Shown: positions 1-11,240 of the stretch, piece after piece
Numbering within the stretch: position 1 is the first letter of the stretch
Layout of the letters: each line of letters begins with the position of its first letter
Assembly: GCA_008931825.1 (NCBI GenBank)
Contig: QXVZ01025581.1
Location: 1 to 64,000 of the forward strand
DNA: 64,000 nucleotides
From: Phallusia fumigata
Lineage: Eukaryota; Chordata; Ascidiacea; Phlebobranchia; Ascidiidae
Direction: 5' to 3'
Translations under genes and position numbers: made by a program
Notes under the pieces: model-generated
Told to the model about the DNA's origin: nothing
Databases searched by the model: none
Seen by the model: only the letters and a program-made list of their open reading frames with translations

Positions 1-402
1 AATAAGCTCGCGAAAACCGCCCGAAAACTGACATTTTCTTTCAATTTTTAACCCCACCAAAACCGACAAATGAGCAAGGCCATAGCCTTGGTGTTTTTCC
101 GAAAATCGAGTCAAAATTTTATGTTTCCGATTCCGGTTTGAACCGGTTTAGATGTTCGTTAGAAAGCCAATTCCGACCACAACAAACTAATACCTGGGTA
201 TGTCGATAACTTCCCAAAAATCGAAAATTTCTTCGAATTTTTGTTTGTTATTTAAATTTCTATTAGAAATCCATAGAATGGTTTTTCAATCATATTTCCA
301 GTTTGTGGATTAGTGAAGAAACACTTGAATGTTTGAGAGTGCTGTAAAAATAAGTAATCAAATTCTTTTTTCCTATGTTTTTCTAATCTTTTTGAGTTTC
401 AG
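1..402. other. Upstream stretch without a gene
   Basis: AT-rich sequence with no coding signal I can support. Positions about 50-110 resemble 6700-6765, so it holds a low-copy dispersed repeat. Around 125-150 there is a short GGTTT/CCGGTT-rich patch like the one at 50.7-51.2 kb. Confidence 0.4.
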
Positions 403-1130
403 CCTCACCAGAGGAAGATAATTAATCAAACGATATCATTTTAAATATTTTTTGAAAGAAATTCAACTGAGCAGGTAACATGAGCATACATTTTTTTAGA
501 TTGAAAATTGATTATCTGGAGTTTGAAACGTTGACACACTTCATGCGATGCTGGTTTTTTTCCAACACGTTTCAAGTTGATTCTTCTTATCATCTGAGAG
601 AAATTTTATGCACCATTACTCGTTCAGGTGATGAACTCAACAACATTATTTGTTCAATTAAAGTGACGTTTAAGACCCTTATTGTACATCTGATCATATG
701 GGCATGCAAAGCTCAAGTCAACAGTAAATAATTTGACACGCCTGTATCGGAACGCGAAATTTGCAGAAATTGTATGAAACACGTAACAACACTATGTATA
801 TCGCTTTGTTTTGTCTATTAGCTTGGTACAGTTTCTTTTTAGTTTGTTCGTTTGTTACTTCAACGCAAAAACAAACTTTGGTAACCACGTTAAATAACTA
901 TTGTCATCGAACGAAAATATATCAATTGATACGTTGTTTTTTCCAACACGATAACTCAAACACAGCAGCAGTCGACAGTTTTTGATAACTTGTTTGGGAA
1001 ACGAAAACTTTGTATTTATTCATATTTTAACGTTGGATGACAACACTGTGACAACAAGCGACGGTTTTCTCCACTGGCCAAAAACACTGACCATGACATT
1101 CAAAACCTTGAACGCTGTTGCGACGACACC
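403..1130 (+). pseudogene. Decayed Ig-receptor fragment (Ig1 and start of Ig2)
   Basis: Three blocks match consecutive exons of IgR2 in the same order and strand. Position 403 onward follows an acceptor-like site and matches the first half of Ig1. About 560-665 matches the second half of Ig1; the peptide around TFQVDSSYHLREILC aligns with TFQIDSSYNLKEIWC of IgR2. About 1029-1130 matches the start of the Ig2 exon, around SDGFLHWPK. The blocks are shortened, the exon borders are mostly gone and the rest of the gene is missing, including the signal peptide, sushi and transmembrane exons. It is best read as the remnant of a duplicated family-1 gene that once lay upstream of IgR1. An intact short gene is unlikely. 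Confidence 0.7.
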
Positions 1131-1218
1131 ATTTTGAAGAAAATTTAGGGCATTCTAACAAGTAAAACACAGCCAAGTATCTTCAATAATGTTTAACCTG
1201 AAGATAAAAGCCACTTAC

Positions 1219-1345
1219 CCAGTGACACGAATCAAGGTGTGCAACCCTCTGTGTTACTAACCACCAAATACGCGTTGTCTAAAGGAGATTCGAGATCAAC
1301 TATAAGGCTCATGACGACAGGACCGGAAGAAGTATCAACACAACA
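1219..1345 (-). pseudogene. Decayed exon 4 of a partner-family (PRT) gene
   Basis: The reverse strand reads VVMSLIVDLESPLDNAYLVV followed by a Cys. This aligns with exon 4 of PRT1 (VVMTLTVFLSPSLNNVDLRV) and PRT2 (VVMSLHINLYSTFNNVYLVV), and it ends at a good GTAAG donor in the expected place. An in-frame stop lies near its 3' end and no acceptor AG is left at its 5' end. Exons 1-3 and the sushi exons were not found. It lies upstream of and divergent from IgR1, the same relation that intact partner genes have to the other receptors. Confidence 0.65.
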
Positions 1346-1730
1346 CATAAAATTCTAATTGAGATAGAAAAAGGATGAACCTAAACTAAAACTTTTTGTT
1401 CATTCCGTTCAGCTTACGTAAATTTAGTGTCAATTAGAAAATGTTCTTAACATGCTCGTCTCTTTGTTTATGCCACAGTTGAACCAAACTTACATGTGTC
1501 TAAGAAATTTTTTCTAAAAGCTATGTTGCACGCTCATTTTCAAACAGCGAAATGACGAATTGCAAACAACAAATATGCCCATTACTATCGCAGTGCTGAA
1601 ACTATACGGACGTTGACAAAGGAAAAAAGGTTTTTTATTTGAGCGATGGTCGCGATTAAATAGGGCTTTGTGCAGTTATAACGAACTGGCACTGAAGGTT
1701 ACCACATACAGGAATCGAGCAAAAATAGTT

Positions 1731-4700
1731 ATGTTGTACTTTGTCGTTTTTATTGCTGCTACGGGTTTTGCTGTAATTCAAGGTAAATGTCATATCTAAG
1801 GAGCTCTAGGCACAAAAATGTATCTTGATGCTTTGCAGGAAAAGTCATTTGTGAAACAACAAACTCGACAAACACGACTATCACCTGCACAAGTTTCGAC
1901 GTCACCAGTCTAAACATGACAGTTGAATATAATCGGCATTATATTGCAGGCATCAACATTAAAGTCAACAGTTTATACATAGGAGTGGTATCTCAGGATG
2001 GATGTTGCATCTTTACCGATGGTCCTTGCAATTTTAACAACACCCACAGTTTACAAGCGACTTTAAAGTGTAGTTTAGATTCATTTACATTATCAGTTTC
2101 ACAAGTATCAGATGATTTGTATTTTGAGTTTTGGGATGTAAACCGAGTGGTGACTGCAACTTCTTTTGTTTTAATACAAGGTATGTTAAATAGGTTTAAA
2201 GCTAAATACCCAGCAAAAGTCTTAAAAAATAATATTAAATTCAAAAATCATGTTTTTAGATTGCGATGGATATTGCAATTGGCAACTTGGATGCATAAAC
2301 AGCGCAGTGTACAACAAAACATCAGACTTTACTTGTGAACAGAATACAGCTTTGTTTGTTGATGGAAATCCACAAAACTATTTTCCAATGACTTGTGATA
2401 TTTCAAGTTCGTGGGTTGGACAAGGAAATCCTGAGTGTTGGTTTGGTAAGAATTTAAATTTGAATAATTCCTGAGAAGGGTTTGGAAAACTGTTTTTTAA
2501 CCAAACAATGAAAAACAAGGGAAGGGATGATGTTGTTTATATTGTAAGAAGATGGTGGGAATTTTTACTCGAAAACAGTTGCTTTAGTTATTGCTTGTGT
2601 ATTGTTAATCTATTTGTAGAGCTTTAGGTTTTATTAGCAAATGAAAACGGAAAGTGTGCACATAAACTTTATTCTTCCACACTTTTTAGCAAATTACATA
2701 TCTTGCATGCATTGCAGTTGCATGCAACACGTTTAAATCCAGTACATTTTACAGCTACATTGCAAAACGTTCAACCAGCATACAATGAATCGGACAATGT
2801 TGACTTGCAATGTTCTTTGGAAGGAAATTCCACAAAACCTCAAATATCCAACACGTTATATTTTTTAAACGAAGAGGTAAAAATGATAAGTTGCGGTACT
2901 TAGGTAATAGAATGTTGCAAAGTGTTTACTTTTTTCAGTGTAAAGGCAATAATTTTCAACTTGATTCATCCTACAACGGAGAAAATGTATGGTGTGGTAT
3001 TACTGTTGCTGGAATACAACTTGAATCGAATTCAACAATATTGGTTGTACTATGTAAGTCCACACCTGTTGTATGGTTTTAAATTTTTGAATAAAAGTAA
3101 AGCACCTTATTCCTTACAATATTTGTTTTCTAAAGACAAACCAAATTCAGTATCAGTCGCAGTCCACAATGAATCCAACTCGGCTGAGACGTCTGGTGGA
3201 TTTTTACTTCACTGGCCAGAAACACTGAGCATGTCATGCGACAACTCAGCCAATCCAAACGCTACTTGTTCCTGGGGTTATTTAAACCAATCACTCGAAA
3301 GTATTACACAAGATGCTTGTAACACAAAAATCTATGTAAGCAACTCATCTACTGTGTGGTGCAGCGCATTGAACCTGCTTGGAGCAACAAATAGTAGTTT
3401 TAACAAGTTTGCGGTTACTGGCAAGAGTACGTGATAATATAGTGCTTTTCAAATGTAAATGTAAACTAAATTCGGTTTTTTTTGCAGGAACCGCGTTTAT
3501 CAATCACCAACAAAACAGCGTCGACTTGATATTGGGCGAAAGTGTCAACTTGAAATGCAGCATTGCTTACCAAGATGAATTAAACACAACATTCCAATGG
3601 GTTGTTCCAAATCAACAAAGAACAGAAGTTCACCACAGCGACATAAAAATTTCTGAGACAACAAAAGCAGACCGTGGAAATTATACTTGTACAACAAACG
3701 ATGTTTTTGATGTCGGTGAAGCAAACGTGTACGTGGATGTTTTATGTGAGTTAAATGTTGGACATAAACTGCATCTAATTAATAACGTACACCGCCATAA
3801 AATGTAAAGTGAAATTACTGTTGCAATTTGAGATATTTACAAAGATTCAATCGTAATTTAGTCAACAAAAGGTTTTAACATACCCACATTTAATAGAACA
3901 CACACCAGAATGGAAACTTAGAAACGGTTATATCCAACTAAACCGAAGGCCTTACCAACATTCCATTTATGCACGATTTGTGTTGACATAGTTTTACGAA
4001 ATACTTATTAAACCATATTTAAGCACAACCTCAAGCAAACGCAGCAAAGTGAAAGTGGTGACGTAGGAGGTTTAATTGCCTTATCGGTCCGATGTGTTAA
4101 CGTTTGGCAAATGGAAAGAACCGATATAATAAAACCCAGGACAAAAGAGCAAGACAAAACGTGGTTAAAGTGGGTGTTTCAATATGTGGCGGTAAATAAG
4201 TATTACGCTTTAAACTCTAAATTGTGATATCTGTCCATAAACAAAAGCTCTTTATTTTACAGGGAGTGCTTTTAGTGTCTCAATCAATACAACTACAAGC
4301 GGGTTTTCAACAAATACTGAATCACAAATATTTTTACAACGTGATCAGAATGTGACAGTTAACTGTCATCCCGATGATGCGAATCCCAAACCAATATGTT
4401 TTATTCAAATCAATAAAAGTGTCATAAGTACCGATGGAATTTTTTGTTCTAAGACCATTTTTTTCAATGAAACATCCACAGCAAAGTGCATTGCAAGTAA
4501 CAAAGTTGAAAATACAAGCAGCCCAACATTGGATATTGTTGTCATATATGAAAGTATGTTATATTCATTTTATACATGTCTTTCTATTTTGTGTACAAAA
4601 TCAATGGTTTAAATATTGTTTAAAATCTGCAGGAAACTCCAGTATTGAATCAAGTTCTCCACCTTACGAGCCCATTCGAAATGGAAACGACATTTTGTTA

Positions 4701-6034
4701 AACTGCCTCATTCCTTATTATCAAGAGCTAGACACACAATTCACGTGGACAATACCTTACCAAAGGAATGTCGATCTTAACAGTCCAAATCTATTTCTGT
4801 CTAATCTAACAAGATTAGATTTGGGAGATTATATTTGTCAAACACAAGACTCATTTGGGAGTTACACAAATAAGCTATTTCTGAACGTGACGTGTAAGAA
4901 TTTAATTATTTTTTGAATCAGTTGGTTTGTTCTAACTCGTAGACATGTCACAGACCCACCGGAACCGATGTCAAGTAAAACAATTTGCGATTGGAATGAC
5001 ATTGTAAACGGATCGTGTTATGCTGAATACGCTGCAAATCCACCAACAACAAACTACGTATTGACCAAACAAGGTAAACATAGCAACAGACTGGTACAAA
5101 ACACAGTTAGTTACAAATTTATTACAGGTGTTGTATGGAATTGCTCTCAATGCTATTTCACTTCTGGAAAAAACGACATTCAACAAACTTTTGTATTTGT
5201 TATTGATGTAAGTTTGCATTATTATTTTGTATAAAAGAATTGACATGGCCAGTTTAGTTTGACTTGTAATTCTTGTAGGACATTTATGAAGATCAACAGT
5301 ACCAAGTTTCATTTAAATCCGAAATCTTTCCCGACGAATATCTCGTTGTTGATTTCTTTGTCACAAATGACAGAACATCTTCAAACGAAACTGTCACTAT
5401 TGTTGCTAGTGTTGTAGGTGGAATTGTATTTCTGGTTCTTGTTATTTCAATCGTGGTCATACTTAGAAAAAGAGGAAGAAAACACCCCAAAGGTATGTAG
5501 TAAAGTTTAAGGTTTGGATTTGCGTTTTCAGCTTCAATGGCTATTAATTAAAAACAGTTTTCTATTTTTTTAAGAAACCAGTGAAGTCGAAGAACCAACG
5601 TATGTGAATTCAATACAAGCTTTTAAGGAGGATCAAAGCAGCTTGGCGCATATTACCAATGGTTGCTAATGTTTTTTTGCTTATATTACCGGTGGCTTTC
5701 ACAATGTGATTGAAATTTTTACATCTAGATAACCGTACACTGAATGTCAACGATGAGAGTGAGCGAAATACCGCAAATACCTACGGTTGAAAAAACGTCT
5801 CTTTCTTTACATTTTATTTCTTAATAATTCAGGTTTTTTCTTGCTGCAGCAACGGAAATCAGTGATGAGAGTTTTCAGCAGAATAAACCTTTGGATTTGG
5901 GAGATCACGAATATTCAGAGATTCGTGACGTGAACCGAACCCGGGCAGGTAAAGTTTTACACAAATTTGGATCTGAAAGTTTGTTAATATAATGTTTACT
6001 AGGCGCTTATGAAACAACGATTTTGGCAAAGTAA
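1731..6034 (+). CDS. IgR1: sushi + five-Ig transmembrane receptor with a short tyrosine tail
   Basis: Exons: 1731-1782, 1839-2180, 2260-2445, 2755-2876, 2939-3053, 3136-3426, 3488-3745, 4263-4553, 4633-4893, 4954-5073, 5128-5207, 5279-5492, 5575-5661, 5850-5948, 6003-6034; 849 residues. The signal peptide is residues 1-17. An unrecognised N-domain (18-131) contains a CC pair. A sushi domain (132-193) has the typical Cys pattern and ends in ECWFG. Five Ig-like domains cover 194-639; Ig1 is split over two exons by a phase-0 intron. A juxtamembrane domain with a CxxC motif covers about 640-743, and the transmembrane helix about 744-768 precedes RKRGRK. The 80-residue tail has TYVNS (a YxN Grb2-type site), HEYSEI (YxxI) and AYETTIL. 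It lacks the NPxY array of its paralogues, so it may signal differently. AATAAA lies at 6169. The donor after 5661 is weak; skipping it would stop the protein at 5669. The N-domain exon 1839-2180 is the A-type also found in IgR2 and IgR5. It is likely a cell-surface recognition receptor; the ligand is unknown. Confidence 0.82.
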
Positions 6035-6174
6035 AACCCTCAAATATCCATCAAATTGAAGAAAGGTGGGTGTTATGCCCTCTGGTGAAATAAAAAAAGA
6101 AGAGAGTATTTTGTAAAATTCCATGTAAAATTTCTAGCACAATTTATCCACTGTGTGTCGCTTCAAATAATAAA

Positions 6175-8261
6175 ACACAAAATCTACAGTTAGTATTTTC
6201 CCACGAGATAACGTTGGTGAATTTTTGCTCGGGTAGTTATTGATCACAAAAAAACATGGGGTATATTTAGTTTCTAATATTAATACCTGCTCTTCCAACA
6301 AAGGTAGGTCTTAAAACAAAGAAGGACCGATGGTAAAGCTCCCTTACAGACGATACTATTATTTTGATGACCTCAATCAAAATGTTGGTCAAATTTCCCA
6401 GAAGGTCATGCGACCTATAACTCCTTATGTTTGCGATCTTGTTTGCGAAATTGACAAAGTTTACATGTTCGGTTTTTAGCTGTTAATTAAAAGCTGTTTG
6501 CCAAAGATATAGGCCTATACACATTATCTTGTTTCTGGCTCAGTCTGGATTGACCAATGAGCAACATGAACACTCATAAAGGAATTAGTAAAAAGAGAGG
6601 CACTACATAAATTTTCCACACCCAAGCCCAAACCTGTCGTAGAAGGTTTGGAAGTCAAATATTTCGACGCAAATCGCTCAACAACGAAAATTTTCCTTTT
6701 TTGACCCAACAAACCGAAATTTGAGTAGCGTTATAGTCTTGGTGTTTGGCATTAAATGGTTTTAGTGATTTTTGCGGTTGGGAATATTGAGTTAAAAGTT
6801 AATTTTTTGTGCTTAAAGGTCACAAAACACTTCATCAGGAAATATGTAAATAAATAGGTCAAATAAACCTCTTGCTGTCAACACGCGGACATTTTTTGAT
6901 GCCTAAAATATATTTTTTCTCCACAAAGTATGTTTTTTCCTCTATAAATTTTGCACAATAGTGTATTTAGAATTGAAATAATAATAAGCGCCTAAAGCAG
7001 ATGTTGTTTGCACAACTCAGTGGTCGGCAAAATTCTCCATTTAATCTTAACTGGAGGCCCACACAGCATAAAACGTTCCTTACAAACTAAGAACTGAGAC
7101 TAGTTTGTTTCATAAAATTGCATTGAAAATGTCTGTTAACACTAATCAATCTTTTTTTGTATAAAACTACATTATTAGTTGATAAAATTCACCAATTAAA
7201 TTCATGTCGAGTACACTTTACTTTGCTATTCATGTGTTTCAGAACTTGCCTGTTCCATCACAATTCATTTGTTACACAACAATTATTTTTGTCATGTCAA
7301 TTAACCGTTGTTTGTTTTATCACAATGCATCCCCACATAATATTTTTTGTCACGTGAAATAACCACCGTTTACATGTGGTGCAATGGAGTACGACTCCGC
7401 GTTTTGGCCCCGCCATCGCGTCTGGATCCAGCTCCTATACACCACGCGGTCCACATAAGTACTAGGCCACCCACAGTTTGCCGACCACTGGCACAACTAC
7501 TACGCAGCTGGGGTTGAATTTGCTGAAATTCATTATAACAGACTAATTAACTAAACGATGATATAGAAGTTGATAAAACAACTGTATGCAAACAAGCGTT
7601 TTTTTACAAAACTAGTGAAAAACATTAAATTTAACACTTACTAAGACAAAAGGTTTGGCGTGCAAAAATTAAGCGACATGATTAGAGCGTTTGACGCGTT
7701 TCTACTTTTCCGGTTGTTATCCTACGAAATTAAAAGTAAATAAAGGAAATTAAAGTTCACATTCGATTAAAACATATACAACTACATCCGATAATATTGA
7801 ACTGAGACGAAATGTGCACTCTACAAAAGAAAGATTGCACACAAAAAAATTAAGTTCAAATGACATGGATGTCGACCAATCGGGCTTCCCAAATTGCTAA
7901 GCTGAAGGTATCTTGATTTGGCTGCAGTCGTCAAAAGCATCTGTTGACAGAAGCGATTTTTCAAGTTAGTTTTAACTCAACAAAGCATTAGTTAGCGATT
8001 GCTTACAGACACATGTTTCTAACTTCATTGCCTTACATATGTTTAGCTTGCAACAATTTCTTTTTATCGCGGAAAATTTAGACTTGGTTCGTTGCGATAC
8101 TATTCTTGCACTAAATCCTCGCGTAGTTAACTAAAGGTATAGTCTTGGAGTCAAATCGGGTTAAACAGTAATTATAGTTTACAAATCTTAACTTAGGTGC
8201 TTACCTACTTATTCTAAATCATAGAAGTAAAAGGCGATAAGCATTGTTGCACAAATCCAGT
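6175..8261. other. Intergenic region between IgR1 and PRT1
   Basis: No coding exon was recognised. It holds the hAT-type MITE at 7018-7490 and a short repeat near 6700-6765 shared with 50-110. The remainder is plain AT-rich sequence. The reverse-strand reading frame at 6524-6712 has no family resemblance. Confidence 0.5.
7018..7490. mobile_element. Non-autonomous hAT-type MITE
   Basis: The ends are inverted copies of CAGTGGTCGGCAAA, which is the hAT/Charlie-like terminal pattern. The element is flanked by a perfect 8 bp target-site duplication, GCACAACT, at 7010-7017 and 7491-7498. At 473 bp it has no transposase frame, so it was moved by a transposase supplied elsewhere. The perfect duplication argues for a fairly recent insertion. 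Confidence 0.9.
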
Positions 8262-10783
8262 TCACTGTTCCTGCGCAAAGCAAAATCTTTCATTAGACTT
8301 TAAACAAGTTGACATTCACAGCGTTGCCCGGACCACTTACCACTGTAAACTGAAATAGTTCCATCTAAAAACAAGTTTGTATTATTGCTAAATGCTGTTT
8401 GACAGTTTTATTATGTTAAAAGATTTCTTACCATTGCAGTAGGATGTGAGACATTAAGGCCATCCTGTTCGCATCTGGCTACACCAGTTCCTTCGCAATC
8501 ATTTGGACAAGTCAGGTTAACCACTTCGTAGTATGGAAGTTCAGTAAGACTTGAATCATAGTCAAAAACGCCTCCACAATTACCCGAACTGGATAAATTT
8601 TTGTCCAGTTTGCAAACCACTGAAAAAGCACAAAAATCTCTTAACTACCTTTTACGCCACTAATTTCTAATTGTTAAAATCTACAAATTGTTTACCTGGT
8701 TCGCATAGTTTTGTTGGAGTTAACAGCTTGTTGGCTCCACACACCGCTGTTGAATTTCCAGTGCATCCAGTGGGACAAGTCATGTCTACAGTCTGTCCGA
8801 ATTGCAAATCTGACCCAGTAAATTCGCAGCTTGTCCCACATCCACAGTCCACTGGTTGCAGTAGAGAGCAAGTAACAGCTGAAAAAACGTCCGTAAACAA
8901 CGTTGTATGACGTCACAGGCATAACCTGACGTTTTTATTAGCCGGAAATATAAGATACCTAAACATTTATAGTGATTGCTGACGAAACAACGATAATGGT
9001 AGTTTTAATCGCAAATAAAACGCTAAGACACATCACAATCCTTGAGTGTCTTTAACTTTCTAACCGAATCACAACAAAACTGTACATATATTGTCCACGG
9101 CAAATGTATTTTTCGTTGAGGTTGTAAGTCCGACCATTTTATAAATTCACCTAACATGCAGCAAAAGTTTTGCAAACGCGTTTTAAACGATTACTAAAGA
9201 TTTTGAAAACGTTTATTCCGGTAGATGGCGACCGTTAGCTGCGCTATAACACGCAACAAAGTCCGGTATGCAGTTTATGTTTTGACATGTCGTACACTTT
9301 CTCAGGGTTTCATGTCCTTTGTCAAATGTTATAATAGCAAATTAGACGAGAAAATGTGGACAGGGCCTTATACTTACTCACAAATACTCACAAACCAGGC
9401 GCCTAAAGAGTTTTATATTATTGCTAAAGATTACCTTGGCAAGTGATCGATTCGCTCCATGTCGCATCATTTTGGCAAGTTGCTGTGACAGGACATCCCT
9501 CATAACCCTCCTCGCATGAGAGTGTCGCATTGCAACCCAGTCCGCACGGAACTTGTGTCACTTCTGCCATCACACCTTCCTGGGAAGAGTCGCATTCTGA
9601 CCAAAACGTAAGTTGTGAAATTATTAAATACTTTCCGCTGCACCGCGTGAGATATAATATTTAAAAATGGAAAACCTATTTCTTTTGCATTGGTTGAAGC
9701 TGTTGATTATCGTGCTTCCATGCTAACTTTTGATTTATTGGGTTTCTTTAAATGTGTTGTTAAGTGTCAGTATGACTTAATAAACAAATGTTAATGACAG
9801 CATAAATTTTTTTTACCGGAAACTGTGAAAAGATTTTATTACTATTAGGGGTCAGTAAAAAGATGCATATAAACGCGCGTGTGTATAATATTTAAGAAAT
9901 TCCGCTTACCTGTTGCAATAATTGTCGCAATAAGGTTTGGGCACAAATCCGAATCTTCGACACGTAAATCAACATTGTTCAGTGAAGGTGAAAGGAAAAC
10001 GGTGAGGGTCATGACGACATCGACTGATGAATTGTCAACACTGAAACAAATGAAATTTTCAAACTCTTAACAACAGCCAATGCTTTGAAAACAGAAATAA
10101 TGCGCGGCTATCTTGGGGCGGTTTAGGATGCTTGTTTACAATAGTTGTGTCAGGCAAATTGTGTCAAATACTTTTGATTAATTTCGAAACTTTATTCGAG
10201 GTACCCGATTGCTATTTAAAACTTCATAGCCAAATTTAGTAGCACCCACACACTTTGTCTAACCTTGTTTACTGTATTGGGGGCACTAAAACATCTTAAC
10301 CGATAGGTCGGATATAACTTATGAAGTTGTGTCAATTTAAATTAGTTTGTTATGCTAAAGGATCTAGAAAATAAAACGATTACTTAACTGTAAGGATAAA
10401 AATTCATCAAATGTTGAATTTAACTTGGTAACGTCTGGGGGACCAAAAATGTTGTCAAAAACTTCGTAAACTTGGGTCTGTAATTTAATTTGTTTAGCAA
10501 GTCGGGAATCTAATATTTCATAACTTTATTCTTACGTCGTTGATATACCAATAAATGGTAATTGAACCACTGGTGTAGCTGTTTGTAGTTTTAAACGTCT
10601 GACTCCCATTTACCACTGGGGTTGTAGGCGAAATAGACATTGGAGAAAAGCACGATCTTGTCAAGTTAACTGCATCTACAACACATAAGAAATATCAGTT
10701 TACACACCGTGCCGCACGTTGTATGATAATTAGAAAGACTCACACAAAAACACAATAAGAGACGTTGTTAGCAGGCAGTTCAT
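8262..10783 (-). CDS. PRT1: secreted or surface protein with sushi-like repeats
   Basis: Exons in coding order: 10744-10783, 10536-10675, 10389-10477, 9910-10040, 9435-9596, 8696-8878, 8432-8619, then tentatively 8341-8364 and 8262-8270; about 321 residues. The signal peptide starts MNCLLTTSLIVFL. Exons 2-4 form a roughly 120-residue domain I do not recognise, with conserved SFSP-like, IYW and VVM blocks. Exon 5 is a sushi-like domain (PCGLGC, SCEEGYEG, ATW). Exons 6 and 7 are cysteine-rich sushi variants sharing the V-[DN]-[ML]-TCP-x-x-C pattern. The 3' end is the weak point. The phases that fit give a stop at 8262 and a soluble product, although another frame of 8212-8270 reads as a short hydrophobic segment. 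PRT1 is head-to-head with IgR2, 457 bp between start codons. Its closest paralogue, PRT2, has the same exon lengths through exon 6. Confidence 0.75.
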
Positions 10784-11240
10784 CTTGACTAGAGTGAAAG
10801 AAACCTAACTAAACAATCAGGTATTAAATTTTTTTTAAATTAAACTTTACTAGTGACAATCTTACAGTTTGATCCCAAGTGGCTTGTTACTGTCAAAATT
10901 GCGAACATATCCTGATTTTACCTTGGCATATAGTAATGGCAAGCTTTAATCAAGAACTTTGGCAGAAACGCCTTGCACTGGTTATGTAAACATAGGAAAC
11001 GTAACTATACTGATCTGCTGCTATTTTTTCTGCATCTAAAAACGTTTCTTTTAAATGTAAGCCAGCAAATTATGCCTCCAGACAACGTAAGGCCAAATAC
11101 CTTCCACTGTGCGTTACATCAGCTATCACCAGTCGGCCAACAAACCTGTTGACAATGTAAAAAAGGTTTAGGTATGCTTTCCGTCATCCGAACGACAGCG
11201 TCAAACAAGAAGTTTTTTTGCAAAACAAGCGTTTAAGACT
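10784..11240. promoter_or_regulatory. Shared divergent promoter interval, PRT1/IgR2
   Basis: These 457 bp separate the start codons of two oppositely directed genes, so both promoters and 5' UTRs must lie here. I see no convincing TATA box. The bidirectional role is inferred from the layout, which recurs at 43147-43432 and 62527-62836. Confidence 0.6.

Noticed and set aside
480-731. An 83-residue open frame as an independent small gene
   Set aside because: Its only similarity is to the second half of Ig1 of IgR2, and it belongs to the decayed receptor copy at 403-1130.
8212-8270. A transmembrane end for PRT1
   Set aside because: The hydrophobic frame cannot be joined to exon 7 in phase with the splice sites visible.
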